Shown here: piece by piece, positions 1 to 7,604 of the stretch
Layout of the letters: each line of letters opens with the position of its first letter
Position numbering within the stretch: the stretch's first letter is position 1
Assembly: GCA_016868575.1 (NCBI GenBank)
Contig: VGGL01000020.1
Span: 1-35,073, forward strand
Source of the DNA: Bacteroidota bacterium
Lineage (GTDB): Bacteria; Bacteroidota; Bacteroidia; Bacteroidales; FEN-979
DNA: 35,073 bases
Direction of reading: 5' to 3'
Translations under genes and position numbers: made by a program
The notes under the pieces: model-generated
What the model was told of the DNA's origin: nothing
Databases searched by the model: none
What the model saw: the letters and a program-made list of their open reading frames with translations, nothing else

Positions 1-24
1 TGGCTGAAATACAGGATTGTTTTT

Positions 25-723
25 TCAGAATTCCACCGGTCCGATTTTCGACATCAGGTTGAGGATGCGCCCCTGACGTCTGCTGAGATACCCGGTGGGA
101 TGAGCCGGGTTCCATTTTCTGGGACTGGGCAGGACAGCCGCGATGAGCGCAGACTCCCGGCGTCCCAGGTTGGCAGCTTCCTTGTGGAAGTATTTCCGGG
201 CAGCGGCTCCCACACCGTAAACACCATCACCGGTTTCAATGACATTTAGGTAGACTTCCAGGATTCGCTGCTTGTCCCACATCAATTCGATCAGCAGGGT
301 GAAGTAGACCTCCAACCCTTTCCGCAGCCAGGAACGCTGAGGCCAGAGGAAAACATTCTTGGCTGTTTGCTGTGAGATGGTACTGGCACCACGCATCTTG
401 GTTGTATGTTTGGCATTGTATTTCCGGGCTTTTTGAATGGCTTCAAAATCAAACCCGAAATGCTCGGTGAATTTATTGTCCTCGGCTGCAACCGCCGCTT
501 GCCACATGTTGGGTGAGATCGATTCGATCGATACCCAGTTTCTTTCCAAATGCACTTGCTGTCCCTTGAAAAATTGACCGGCAGTCCGGATCAGCATCAA
601 TGGGGTATAGGGCGGAGGAACGAACCGGTAGATAAGGGTAAACAGGATGGACGAGGCAAAAAAGGTGATCAAAGAAATCTTCACTACTCTCCAGATAAAC
701 TGAAATATCTTCTTTCGGTTCAT
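25..723 (-). CDS. mtgA: Monofunctional peptidoglycan glycosyltransferase (GT51)
   Basis: This enzyme polymerises lipid II into glycan strands at the outer face of the inner membrane. The 232-residue protein has one N-terminal membrane segment (about residues 8-30) and then a single GT51 domain. GT51 motifs are visible in order: EDNKFTEHFGFD (catalytic Glu), RGASTISQQTAKN, RKGLEVYF..IE (second Glu region) and KQRILEVYLN. There is no transpeptidase domain, which separates it from bifunctional class A PBPs, and the length fits MtgA. The open frame extends upstream to 945, but that part runs over the neighbouring gene and its promoter. I chose the ATG at 721-723 because it directly precedes the membrane anchor. 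It is divergent from the gene at 803, and the roughly 80-bp gap should hold both promoters. Confidence 0.93.
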   Translation of the reverse strand: MNRKKIFQFIWRVVKISLITFFASSILFTLIYRFVPPPYTPLMLIRTAGQFFKGQQVHLERNWVSIESISPNMWQAAVAAEDNKFTEHFGFDFEAIQKARKYNAKHTTKMRGASTISQQTAKNVFLWPQRSWLRKGLEVYFTLLIELMWDKQRILEVYLNVIETGDGVYGVGAAARKYFHKEAANLGRRESALIAAVLPSPRKWNPAHPTGYLSRRQGRILNLMSKIGPVEF

Positions 724-764
724 TTCATCACATGCAAATAGCGCCCAAATGTAGGGAAAATTTA

Positions 765-772
765 TACTTTTG
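765..772 (+). promoter_or_regulatory. Bacteroidota -7 box upstream of the LKR-like gene
   Basis: TACTTTTG matches the Bacteroidota TAnnTTTG -7 consensus and lies 30 bp before the ATG at 803. The next bases, TTTGCACCCGTTTTT (769-783), recur exactly at 2148-2162 before the tRNA. No convincing -33 TTTG was seen. This is a motif match only. Confidence 0.6.
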
Positions 773-802
773 CACCCGTTTTTCCACCTAACTTTCTGAT
801 CT

Positions 803-2119
803 ATGAGTAAATTCCTGGGTATCCGACACGAAGACAAATATGTCATGGAACTGCGTGCACCCCTTACACCACGCCATGTTGAACATCTTGTGAAGCACAA
901 GAAACTGGATATTGTTGTACAATCTTCAGGTAAACGCGTTTTCAAGGATGATGAATATATCCAGGCAGGCGCCCTGATTCAAAAGGATCTCAACGAATGT
1001 TCCGTAATTTTTGGTGTCAAAGAGATGCCGCTTGAATTCTTTGAACCTGAAAAAACCTATGTCTTTTTTGCACATGTCATCAAGGGGCAACCGCACAACA
1101 TGCCGATGCTGAAAAGGATGATGGAACTCAAGTGCAACCTGATCGACTATGAAAAGGTGGTGGATGAGCAGGGAAAACGGCTGATTTTCTTCGGCCGCTA
1201 TGCAGGAATGGCTGGAATGATCAATGCACTGTGGTCTTGGGGTCAGCGATTGACAAAGCTGGGTTTTCAATCGCGGTTCGAGAAGATCAGGCAAGCCCAC
1301 CATTACCATTCGCTGCAGGAAGCGAAGGATGACATTTCTTCGGTAGGACAGCTGATCGCTGAGAATGGCATTCTGTCCGAATGGCGTCCGCTGGTGATTG
1401 GTTTCACCGGGTATGGCAATGTTTCGCAGGGAGCCCAGGAGGTTGCAAGCTTTCTTCCCCTGAAAGAGATTTCTCCAGCCAAACTGCTCCATCTGAAAGA
1501 CCGTAAAAAATTGCCGGATAACCTGATCTACAAGGTTGTATTCAAGGAAGAAGATATGTACCGGCACAGGGACCACTCAAAACCCTTCGACCTGTCAGAC
1601 TATTACGCCAATCCACAGGATTATGAGAGCCAATTTGAAAAGTACATTCCACACCTGTCGATGCTGGTCAACTGTGTCTATTGGGATCAGCGTTATCCCA
1701 GGCTGGTGACGAAAGATTATCTGGAAAGATTATTTGCTGAGGATCGACCCAAACTGATTGTGATCGGTGACATTTCGTGTGATGTCAACGGTTCGGTAGA
1801 ATGTATGGAAAAGCCCACCACCATCGAAGATCCGGTATTTGTATACAACCCGATAGCCCATTCAATAGAGATGGGTTTTGGTGGCAAAGGGGTATTGGTG
1901 ATGGCCGTTGATATTCTTCCTGCCGAGCTGCCGCGGGATGCCTCCAATGGCTTTGGTGATGTGCTGGTCAACTTTGCCAAGCCCATTATCGATGCTGATT
2001 TTGATGCTGATTTCGATGACCTCGACCTTCCGAAATCGATCAAGAAAGGGCTGATCCTGCACCGTGGTGAGCTCACCCGCGACTTTGAGTACATCCGGCA
2101 GTATCTTGACCGGGTCTGA
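803..2119 (+). CDS. Lysine-ketoglutarate reductase-like protein (AlaDH/PNT-type fold)
   Basis: The 438-residue protein resembles, along its whole length, the N-terminal lysine-ketoglutarate reductase half of the bifunctional animal/plant enzyme AASS (LKR/SDH). LKR condenses lysine with 2-oxoglutarate to saccharopine using NADPH. Matching blocks include ERRAPL-like MELRAPLTPRHV near residue 15, LIDYEKVVD near 113, FGRYAGMAGMIN near 130, a dinucleotide-binding FTGYGNVSQGAQ near 201, a YWDQRYPRL block, DISCDVNGSVE and PTTIEDPVF. The saccharopine dehydrogenase half is absent and the next gene is a tRNA, so any SDH partner is outside this window. The family call rests on remembered similarity; activity on lysine is inferred. 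A generic alanine or saccharopine dehydrogenase-like annotation is the alternative. Confidence 0.75.
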   Translation: MSKFLGIRHEDKYVMELRAPLTPRHVEHLVKHKKLDIVVQSSGKRVFKDDEYIQAGALIQKDLNECSVIFGVKEMPLEFFEPEKTYVFFAHVIKGQPHNMPMLKRMMELKCNLIDYEKVVDEQGKRLIFFGRYAGMAGMINALWSWGQRLTKLGFQSRFEKIRQAHHYHSLQEAKDDISSVGQLIAENGILSEWRPLVIGFTGYGNVSQGAQEVASFLPLKEISPAKLLHLKDRKKLPDNLIYKVVFKEEDMYRHRDHSKPFDLSDYYANPQDYESQFEKYIPHLSMLVNCVYWDQRYPRLVTKDYLERLFAEDRPKLIVIGDISCDVNGSVECMEKPTTIEDPVFVYNPIAHSIEMGFGGKGVLVMAVDILPAELPRDASNGFGDVLVNFAKPIIDADFDADFDDLDLPKSIKKGLILHRGELTRDFEYIRQYLDRV

Positions 2120-2143
2120 CGTAACCGGATAAGGTTTTCTTTC

Positions 2144-2151
2144 TACCTTTG
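2144..2151 (+). promoter_or_regulatory. -7 box of the tRNA-Arg promoter
   Basis: TACCTTTG matches TAnnTTTG and ends 11 bp before the mature tRNA 5' end at 2163, so the leader would be only a few nucleotides. The 19-base stretch 2144-2162 differs from 765-783 at one base. No clear -33 element was seen. Confidence 0.6.
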
Positions 2152-2162
2152 CACCCGTTTTT

Positions 2163-2235
2163 GGTCCCGTAGCTCAGTGGATAGAGCAACAGCCTTCTAA
2201 GCTGTGGGTCGCAGGTTCGAATCTTGCCGGGATCG
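2163..2235 (+). tRNA. tRNA-Arg (anticodon TCT)
   Basis: The cloverleaf folds completely. The acceptor stem pairs GGTCCCG (2163-2169) with CGGGATC (2228-2234), with discriminator G2235. The D-arm is GCTC/GAGC. The anticodon stem is ACAGC/GCTGT around loop CTTCTAA, with anticodon TCT at 2196-2198. The T-arm is GCAGG-TTCGAAT-CTTGC. It should read AGA (and AGG by wobble) as arginine. The 3' CCA is not encoded. Confidence 0.96.
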
Positions 2236-2660
2236 CACCCTCCTGCCTGCGTGGATGATGTGCAAAAGGCCTCATCGCGATGGTGACGCTCATCAACGGA
2301 TTTCCTGAAAAACTTATCGACATATTTTTCGAGCTTGCCGAAAGCAATGGGTTAAACTGTAATTGCTGCGTTTCTATAACGTCTGTTAGATAAACCTTAA
2401 CGCGCACTGACCATTCGGCCTTCGGATGCAGAGGTGGAGAAGAAGGTTGATCTCCCGGCACAGTTGGTTGCTGCAGGGCAGTGAGCATTCTTCTGAGGCA
2501 AAGGCCGGAGGCCGGTGTGTATCTTGTTGATGTCTCAACCGGGAATGCCCGCCTGACAAAAAAGGTGAGTATTTTATAGTACGGGATCCCGGCATCGGAA
2601 TTCCTTATTGGTCCCATTGTCGATAAATTTACTGCAAACTTCTTCACCTGATTGCCGTAA
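2236..2660. other. Gene-poor spacer without a convincing gene
   Basis: About 425 bp with no ORF I can support. A short plus-strand frame from ATG 2280 encodes 37 residues (MVTLINGFPEKLIDIFFELA...) and ends at a TAA; it is not recognisable. A minus-strand frame across the region overlaps the tRNA and is rejected. The region may hold decayed coding sequence (see 2511-2579). No terminator hairpin or known RNA fold was recognised. Confidence 0.5.
2511..2579 (+). pseudogene. Possible decayed tail of a T9SS sorting domain
   Basis: The plus frame reads AGVYLVDVSTGNARLTKKVSIL followed by TAG at 2577-2579. It has the pattern of the last strands of a type A T9SS C-terminal domain: (P)AGxYxVxV...G....KKvxI, then stop. 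The intact T9SS cargo gene in this window ends in a similar way (PGLYLLKIQAGEQRGFLKMMIK). No signal peptide, upstream domain or long open frame accompanies it, so it would be a remnant. The match is short and could be chance. Confidence 0.35.
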
Positions 2661-2665
2661 ATGTT

Positions 2666-2673
2666 TACTTTTG
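2666..2673 (+). promoter_or_regulatory. -7 box upstream of the tandem repeats and hydrolase gene
   Basis: TACTTTTG matches TAnnTTTG. If it is used, transcription would start near 2680 and both tandem arrays (2683-2801 and 2849-2917) would lie in the 5' untranslated leader of the hydrolase gene starting at 2947. No -33 element was identified. Confidence 0.45.
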
Positions 2674-2682
2674 CGGTGACCG

Positions 2683-2801
2683 GAGGTCAGAGATCAAATG
2701 TCAGAGGTCAGAGGTCAGATGTCAGAGGTCAGAGGTCAGAGGTCAGAGGTCAGAGGCCAGATGTCAGAGGTCAGAGGCCAGATGTCAGAGGTCAGATGTC
2801 A
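2683..2801 (+). repeat. Heptamer tandem repeat, 17 units of GAGGTCA type
   Basis: There are seventeen consecutive 7-bp units. Most are GAGGTCA, interspersed with GATGTCA, GAGGCCA, GAGATCA and AATGTCA variants. There is no unique spacer sequence, so this is a minisatellite-like array and not CRISPR. A lone 12-bp match (GAGGTCAGAGAT) occurs at 33968-33979, just after the radical SAM gene. Confidence 0.95.
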
Positions 2802-2848
2802 GAAGCTGGAGTGAATAGCCAACTCCAACCACAACTGTTAACAAATTA

Positions 2849-2917
2849 CTGATAACTGATAATTGATAATTGATAACTGATAACTGATAATTGATAACTG
2901 ATAATTGATAACTGATA
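2849..2917 (+). repeat. Heptamer tandem repeat, about 10 units of YTGATAA
   Basis: Nine full 7-bp units and one partial unit alternate between CTGATAA and TTGATAA. The array ends about 30 bp before the ATG of the hydrolase gene at 2947. Its sequence is unrelated to the array at 2683-2801, but it has the same 7-bp period. The units contain stop codons. Confidence 0.95.
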
Positions 2918-2946
2918 TCTGCCCTCCGGCCGCTGAATTAAAAGTT

Positions 2947-3489
2947 ATGAGAATCCAAAAAGACCATTCCATCGGGTTGATCATTGATATACAGGAGCGG
3001 CTTTTTCCGCTTATCCGGGAACATGAAAAGATCGCCCGCAATACCGCCATTCTGATAGATGGCCTGAAAGCGCTGAAAGTACCGATCATCCGGACAGAGC
3101 AATATGTCAAGGGCCTGGGTCCGACCATTGCAGAATTGGACCAGCGACTGACCGAGTACCGGAACATCGAGAAGCAGTCGTTCAGCTGTTGTGATGAACC
3201 CCGGTACATGGAATCGCTGGCGCTGTCATCACGTGAATATGTGATCATCGCCGGCATTGAAAGTCATGTTTGCGTGCTCCAAACGGTCATTGACCTGCTG
3301 CGCAACGGATATCACCCGGTGGTGGTGGAAGACTGCGTCTCATCCCGCAAGGAAAATGACAAACGGATCGCCATTGAGCGGATGCGCAAAGAGGGAGCCA
3401 TCATCACGACGTATGAATCCATCTTATTTGAACTCTGCCGCCATTCCGGGACAGAGGAGTTTAAAGCCATCTCAAGGCTTGTAAAATAA
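2947..3489 (+). CDS. Isochorismatase-family cysteine hydrolase
   Basis: The 180-residue protein is the full length of a single-domain isochorismatase-like hydrolase. The family's catalytic triad is visible: Asp14 in LIIDIQERL, Lys76 in NIEKQSFS, and the nucleophile Cys109 in GIESHVCVLQT, which follows the usual cis-peptide region. The late VVVEDCVSSR block is also typical. It resembles YcaC-like or nicotinamidase-like members; the substrate cannot be told from sequence. The frame opens at 2905 inside the tandem repeat. I chose ATG 2947 because the preceding residues are repeat-encoded and the family begins right there. It is followed 52 bp later by parC. Confidence 0.88.
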   Translation: MRIQKDHSIGLIIDIQERLFPLIREHEKIARNTAILIDGLKALKVPIIRTEQYVKGLGPTIAELDQRLTEYRNIEKQSFSCCDEPRYMESLALSSREYVIIAGIESHVCVLQTVIDLLRNGYHPVVVEDCVSSRKENDKRIAIERMRKEGAIITTYESILFELCRHSGTEEFKAISRLVK

Positions 3490-3541
3490 CTGTACCGCGA
3501 TATACATAACATTCACGATCTACTACTGCTGAGTTATACAA

Positions 3542-6241
3542 ATGGACGACAACGAAGTCAACAACAACGGATCTGTTGATATCCCTGAAGATACACACGA
3601 GGTAGAGGATCAGGAAAAGGAGTTCCGACAACCGATCCATCTCTCCGGCATGTATAAGGATTGGTTCCTTGACTATGCCTCGTATGTGATCCTGGAACGG
3701 GCCGTGCCGGATGTCTTTGATGGCCTGAAACCGGTTCACCGCCGCATTCTACATGCCATGAAGGAATTGGATGACGGTCGGTATAACAAATGCGCCAACA
3801 TCATCGGTCATACCATGAAATACCACCCGCACGGGGATGTGTCGATCGGGGATGCCCTGGTGCAGCTGGGTCAGAAAGATCTTCTCATCGACACACAGGG
3901 AAACTGGGGAAATATCCTCACCGGCGACAGCGCCGCTGCTCCCCGTTACATCGAGGCACGGCTGTCGAAATTCGCCCTGGAAGTGGTTTTCAACACCAAA
4001 ACTACAGTCTGGAAATCAAGTTATGATGGGAGAAACAAGGAACCGGTGAACCTGCCGGTCAAGTTTCCACTGCTCCTGGCTCAGGGTGTGGAAGGTATTG
4101 CCGTGGGGCTGGCTTCGAAAATCCTGCCACACAACTTTCTGGAGATCATTGATGCCTCTATTCGTATCCTGCAAGGAAAAGAATTTGAGCTGTTACCTGA
4201 TTTTCCGACAGGGGGCCTTGCAGATTTTTCCAGGTATAACGATGGCTTGCGTGGCGGCCGGGTTCGTGTACGGGCAAGAATCGGACAGATTGATAAGAAA
4301 ACCCTTTGTATCACCGATATCCCGTTCGGATCAACAACCTCCAGCCTGATAGATTCTGTGATTACGGCCAACGAAAAGGGGAAAATCAAGATCCGCAAGA
4401 TTGACGACAATACAGCTGATAAAGTCGAAATCCTGATCCATCTCCAGCCTGGCACATCTCCCGATACGACCATCGATGCGCTCTATGCTTTCACTGATTG
4501 CGAAGTTTCCATTTCGCCCAACTCCTGTGTGATCCGGCATGGTCATCCGGTATTCCTTGGCATGAGTGAAATCCTAAAGATCTCCACAGATCACACGGTG
4601 GAACTCCTGAAAAAGGAACTGGAAATCCGGCACAACGAGCTGATGGAACAACTCCATTTCTCTTCTCTCGAAAAGATCTTCATCGAGAAGGAGGTTTACC
4701 TGCTGATGAAGAAATGCAAGACTGATGAAGAGATCGACAAGGCCATCGAAAAAGGGCTAAAGCCGTTTGCTGATCAACTGGTCAGAAAGGTGGCACCGGA
4801 AGATATACACCGGCTGCGGAAAATACCGATCGACCGCATCTCCAAATACAATGTCACCCGTGCCGATGAGGTGATTGAAAAAATCAGGACCGACATCAGC
4901 GAGGTGGATAACCACCTGAACCATCTCATCGACTTTGCCATCAACTATTTCAGGAATATTCGGAAAAAATACGGTGCCGGAAAAGAACGCAAAACCGAAA
5001 TCCGCAACTTCGATACCATTTCTGCCGTTTCGGTGGCAGCGGCCAATGTCAAGCTGTATGTGAACAGGGAAGAAGGATTTGCAGGGACTTCCTTGAAGAA
5101 GGATGAATATGTCTGCGACTGTTCCGATCTCGATGATCTCATCGCCTTCCGGGCAGATGGGACATTTATCGTTTCCCGCGTGTCGGAGAAGAGCTTCGTC
5201 GGAAAAGAGATCGTCCATATTGGTGTCTTCAAAAGAAATGATGATCGCACGATCTACAACATGGTTTACCGCGACGGGAAGAACGGCAAGACGATGATCA
5301 AACGATTCCCGGTGATGGGCGTGCAGCGCGACAAGGATTACGCTGTTACCCGTGGCACGCCGGATTCCAGGATCCTCTATTTCACCGCTAACCCTAACGG
5401 CGAGGCGGAGATGGTACGCGTCGAGCTCCGGCCACGGCCAAAACTGAAAAAGACCGCTTTTGATTACGATTTCTCCGAGGTGCTCATTAAAAGCCGTAGT
5501 GCCATGGGGGTGATCCTGAGCCGATTCCCGGTACGGAAGATCGTCAAACGTGAAGAGGGCGTTTCAACCCTTAGCTCCCGGGATATCTGGTATGATGAAT
5601 CTACTCAGCGACTCAACGCCGAAGGACGTGGGATCCTGCTGGGATCGTTCATCAATGATGACCATATCCTTACCATCATGAGATCCGGCCATTTCCGCAT
5701 CACCGGCTATGACCTCTCCCTCCACTTTGATGAAGACATGATCCTGATCGGGAAATATGACCCCGAAACGGTCGTCACCACCATTTTTTTTGATGGTGAG
5801 TTGAAATCCTATTATGTTAAACGGTTCCAGGTTGAGCTTACCGACAAAAGAATCGGTTTCCTCAACGAACACCCCGAAACTGTTCTCGTCTACGTGACAA
5901 CAGATCACCGGCCGGGAGTAGAAGTGATGTTCGATACCAAAAAGAAGACGAAAGGGGCTGAATCGGAAAAAGTCATGCTGGATGAATTCATTGGCATTAA
6001 ATCATACAAAGCCAAAGGGAAGAAATTGACCCACTATCCGGTAAAGAGCATCAACATCCTTGAACCGGCGGAAGATGAAGAAGAGGAATTCGAAGAGGAG
6101 GAGGTAGCGGATGAAGATGAGAATGGAATAGATATGGCAGATGATGAGGTTATGCCAGACTCAGAAACAAAACCAAAAGAGAAAAAGACGAAACAAAAGG
6201 ATAAACCTTCCGGGAAGGGGCAGTTGGAGTTGGATCTCTAA
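3542..6241 (+). CDS. parC: DNA topoisomerase IV subunit A
   Basis: The 899-residue type IIA topoisomerase A subunit cuts and rejoins DNA to decatenate chromosomes together with ParE. The breakage-reunion domain starts near residue 35 with YKDWFLDYASYVILERAVPD. The quinolone-binding region is HPHGDVSIGD (95-104), and the catalytic Tyr136 lies in APRYIEARL. A coiled-coil tower and then a degenerate beta-pinwheel C-domain follow. The last roughly 60 residues are an acidic stretch (EDEEEEFEEEE) and a lysine-rich tail. The divergent C-terminal domain without a clear GyrA box favours ParC over GyrA. parE is not in the window. At the position of E. coli GyrA Ser83/ParC Ser80 this protein has Val100. 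Confidence 0.92.
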   Translation: MDDNEVNNNGSVDIPEDTHEVEDQEKEFRQPIHLSGMYKDWFLDYASYVILERAVPDVFDGLKPVHRRILHAMKELDDGRYNKCANIIGHTMKYHPHGDVSIGDALVQLGQKDLLIDTQGNWGNILTGDSAAAPRYIEARLSKFALEVVFNTKTTVWKSSYDGRNKEPVNLPVKFPLLLAQGVEGIAVGLASKILPHNFLEIIDASIRILQGKEFELLPDFPTGGLADFSRYNDGLRGGRVRVRARIGQIDKKTLCITDIPFGSTTSSLIDSVITANEKGKIKIRKIDDNTADKVEILIHLQPGTSPDTTIDALYAFTDCEVSISPNSCVIRHGHPVFLGMSEILKISTDHTVELLKKELEIRHNELMEQLHFSSLEKIFIEKEVYLLMKKCKTDEEIDKAIEKGLKPFADQLVRKVAPEDIHRLRKIPIDRISKYNVTRADEVIEKIRTDISEVDNHLNHLIDFAINYFRNIRKKYGAGKERKTEIRNFDTISAVSVAAANVKLYVNREEGFAGTSLKKDEYVCDCSDLDDLIAFRADGTFIVSRVSEKSFVGKEIVHIGVFKRNDDRTIYNMVYRDGKNGKTMIKRFPVMGVQRDKDYAVTRGTPDSRILYFTANPNGEAEMVRVELRPRPKLKKTAFDYDFSEVLIKSRSAMGVILSRFPVRKIVKREEGVSTLSSRDIWYDESTQRLNAEGRGILLGSFINDDHILTIMRSGHFRITGYDLSLHFDEDMILIGKYDPETVVTTIFFDGELKSYYVKRFQVELTDKRIGFLNEHPETVLVYVTTDHRPGVEVMFDTKKKTKGAESEKVMLDEFIGIKSYKAKGKKLTHYPVKSINILEPAEDEEEEFEEEEVADEDENGIDMADDEVMPDSETKPKEKKTKQKDKPSGKGQLELDL

Positions 6242-6247
6242 GGTTGC

Positions 6248-6292
6248 AAAGTCACAAAGTCACAGAGTCACAGAGTCACAGAGTCACAGAGT
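6248..6292 (+). repeat. Octamer tandem repeat (ARAGTCAC)
   Basis: Five full 8-bp units (two AAAGTCAC, three AGAGTCAC) and a degenerate sixth start immediately after the parC stop codon. The array is non-coding in the annotated frames. Confidence 0.92.
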
Positions 6293-6300
6293 GATAAGTA

Positions 6301-6342
6301 AACGAGCAACGAACAACGAACAACGAACAACGAACAACGAAA
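6301..6342 (+). repeat. Heptamer tandem repeat, 6 units of AACGAAC
   Basis: Units are AACGAGC, four copies of AACGAAC, and AACGAAA. The array ends 7 bp before the ATG of the flavodiiron gene, so it would occupy the ribosome-approach region of that message. It is the third unrelated array in this window with a 7-bp period. Confidence 0.95.
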
Positions 6343-6349
6343 AAGATAT

Positions 6350-7558
6350 ATGCAGCATAAAGAGAACTATAAATTAACCGATCATATTTCCTGGGTAGGG
6401 GCATTGGACTTTGACATTGTCACCTTCGACATTGTTATGGAGACCAAATATGGAACTACATACAATGCTTACCTTGTGAATGCTGAGCAGCCGGCTGTCA
6501 TTGAAACGGTCAAGTCGAAGTTCTGGGATGTTTTTAAAAGCAACCTGGAGCAGAAAATCGACCTACGCAAGATCAAATACATTGTTGCAGACCACACGGA
6601 GCCTGATCATTCCGGCTGTGTTCCGCACCTGCTCGCACTGGCACCGGAAGCCAAAGTTGTCGGCAGCGGCAATGCCATCCGTTACCTCAGAGAACAGATA
6701 GGACATGATTTTCCGCATATTCAGGTTAAGGACGGAGATGTGATCGACCTGGGTGGCCGGACGCTGCGATTCATCAGCGCTCCAAACCTCCACTGGCCCG
6801 ATTCCATCTACACCTATTGCCCGGAGGAAAAGGTTTTATTTACCTGTGACTCATTTGGCGCACATTATTGTGATGAACGGATCTTTGATGACCTGGTTGG
6901 AAGTTATGATGATGCCTTCAAATACTATTTCGATGTGATCCTGAAACATTTCAGTAAATTTATGCTGCAAGCCATCGAAAAGATCAGAGGTCTGGATATT
7001 GCGGTGATCGCTCCGGGACATGGCCCGGTACTTCGTAAAACCTGGCGGGAGCGGGTCGATGAATGTGAACGGCTGTCACGGGAAGCCCTTGGAAAGCCCA
7101 TCCAGGGTACCATCCTGATCGCCTACGTGTCTGCATACAACAACACCGGCAAGATAGCTCAGGCCGTTGCCGATGGAGCCCGGTCGGTAGACGGCGCCCT
7201 GGTAAGGCTTTGTGATCTCGAAAAAACACCACTGAATGAACTTGCCGGACACATCGAGGATGCTGCCGGATACATCATTGGCTCTCCCGTTATCAACCAG
7301 AATATTCTTTTGCAGATCTACCGGGTTTTTGCCCTCATGAACCCCATCCGAGACCGGAACAAACTTGCTGCATCTTTTGGATCGTTCGGCTGGAGTGGTG
7401 AAGGCTCGAAGATCATCGAATCCAATTTGACGAATCTCAAACTTAAGGTCTTCGACAAAAACCTGTTTTTCAAATTCACTCCCCATGAGGAACTGCTGCA
7501 ACAGGCACGCAATCTTGGAAAATCTTTTGCCGAAGCATTGCTGAAAGCTGAACAATAA
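6350..7558 (+). CDS. A-type flavodiiron protein (O2/NO reductase)
   Basis: The 402-residue cytoplasmic enzyme reduces O2 to water and/or NO to N2O in anaerobes and microaerophiles. An N-terminal metallo-beta-lactamase-like domain (1-250) carries the diiron ligands: the H-x-E-x-D-H motif at 82-87 (DHTEPDHSG), His148 in NLHWPD, Asp167 in TCDSFG and His224 in APGHGPV. A C-terminal flavodoxin-like domain starts near residue 253, with the FMN-phosphate loop in YVSAYNNTGKIA. There is no fused rubredoxin or flavin reductase domain, so electrons would come from a separate rubredoxin or similar donor, which is not in this window. The complete ligand set argues for an active enzyme. Substrate preference between O2 and NO cannot be read from sequence. 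Confidence 0.93.
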   Translation: MQHKENYKLTDHISWVGALDFDIVTFDIVMETKYGTTYNAYLVNAEQPAVIETVKSKFWDVFKSNLEQKIDLRKIKYIVADHTEPDHSGCVPHLLALAPEAKVVGSGNAIRYLREQIGHDFPHIQVKDGDVIDLGGRTLRFISAPNLHWPDSIYTYCPEEKVLFTCDSFGAHYCDERIFDDLVGSYDDAFKYYFDVILKHFSKFMLQAIEKIRGLDIAVIAPGHGPVLRKTWRERVDECERLSREALGKPIQGTILIAYVSAYNNTGKIAQAVADGARSVDGALVRLCDLEKTPLNELAGHIEDAAGYIIGSPVINQNILLQIYRVFALMNPIRDRNKLAASFGSFGWSGEGSKIIESNLTNLKLKVFDKNLFFKFTPHEELLQQARNLGKSFAEALLKAEQ

Positions 7559-7604
7559 GCAGGGTTATTTGATGTTATAATAGCTGTGCAAACCTCTCCA
7601 ATCT

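Noticed and set aside
926-1576. Long minus-strand open frame opposite the LKR-like gene
   Set aside because: It is a shadow of a well-supported gene on the plus strand, with no domain similarity.
2174-2647. Minus-strand 157-codon open frame across the tRNA spacer
   Set aside because: It overlaps the tRNA gene by more than 60 bp, has no recognisable motif and an unlikely composition.
2661-2852. Plus-strand 63-codon open frame
   Set aside because: It is almost wholly encoded by the GAGGTCA tandem array; the protein is a repeat artefact.
2683-2917. CRISPR array
   Set aside because: Units are 7 bp and directly contiguous with no unique spacers, and no cas genes are nearby.
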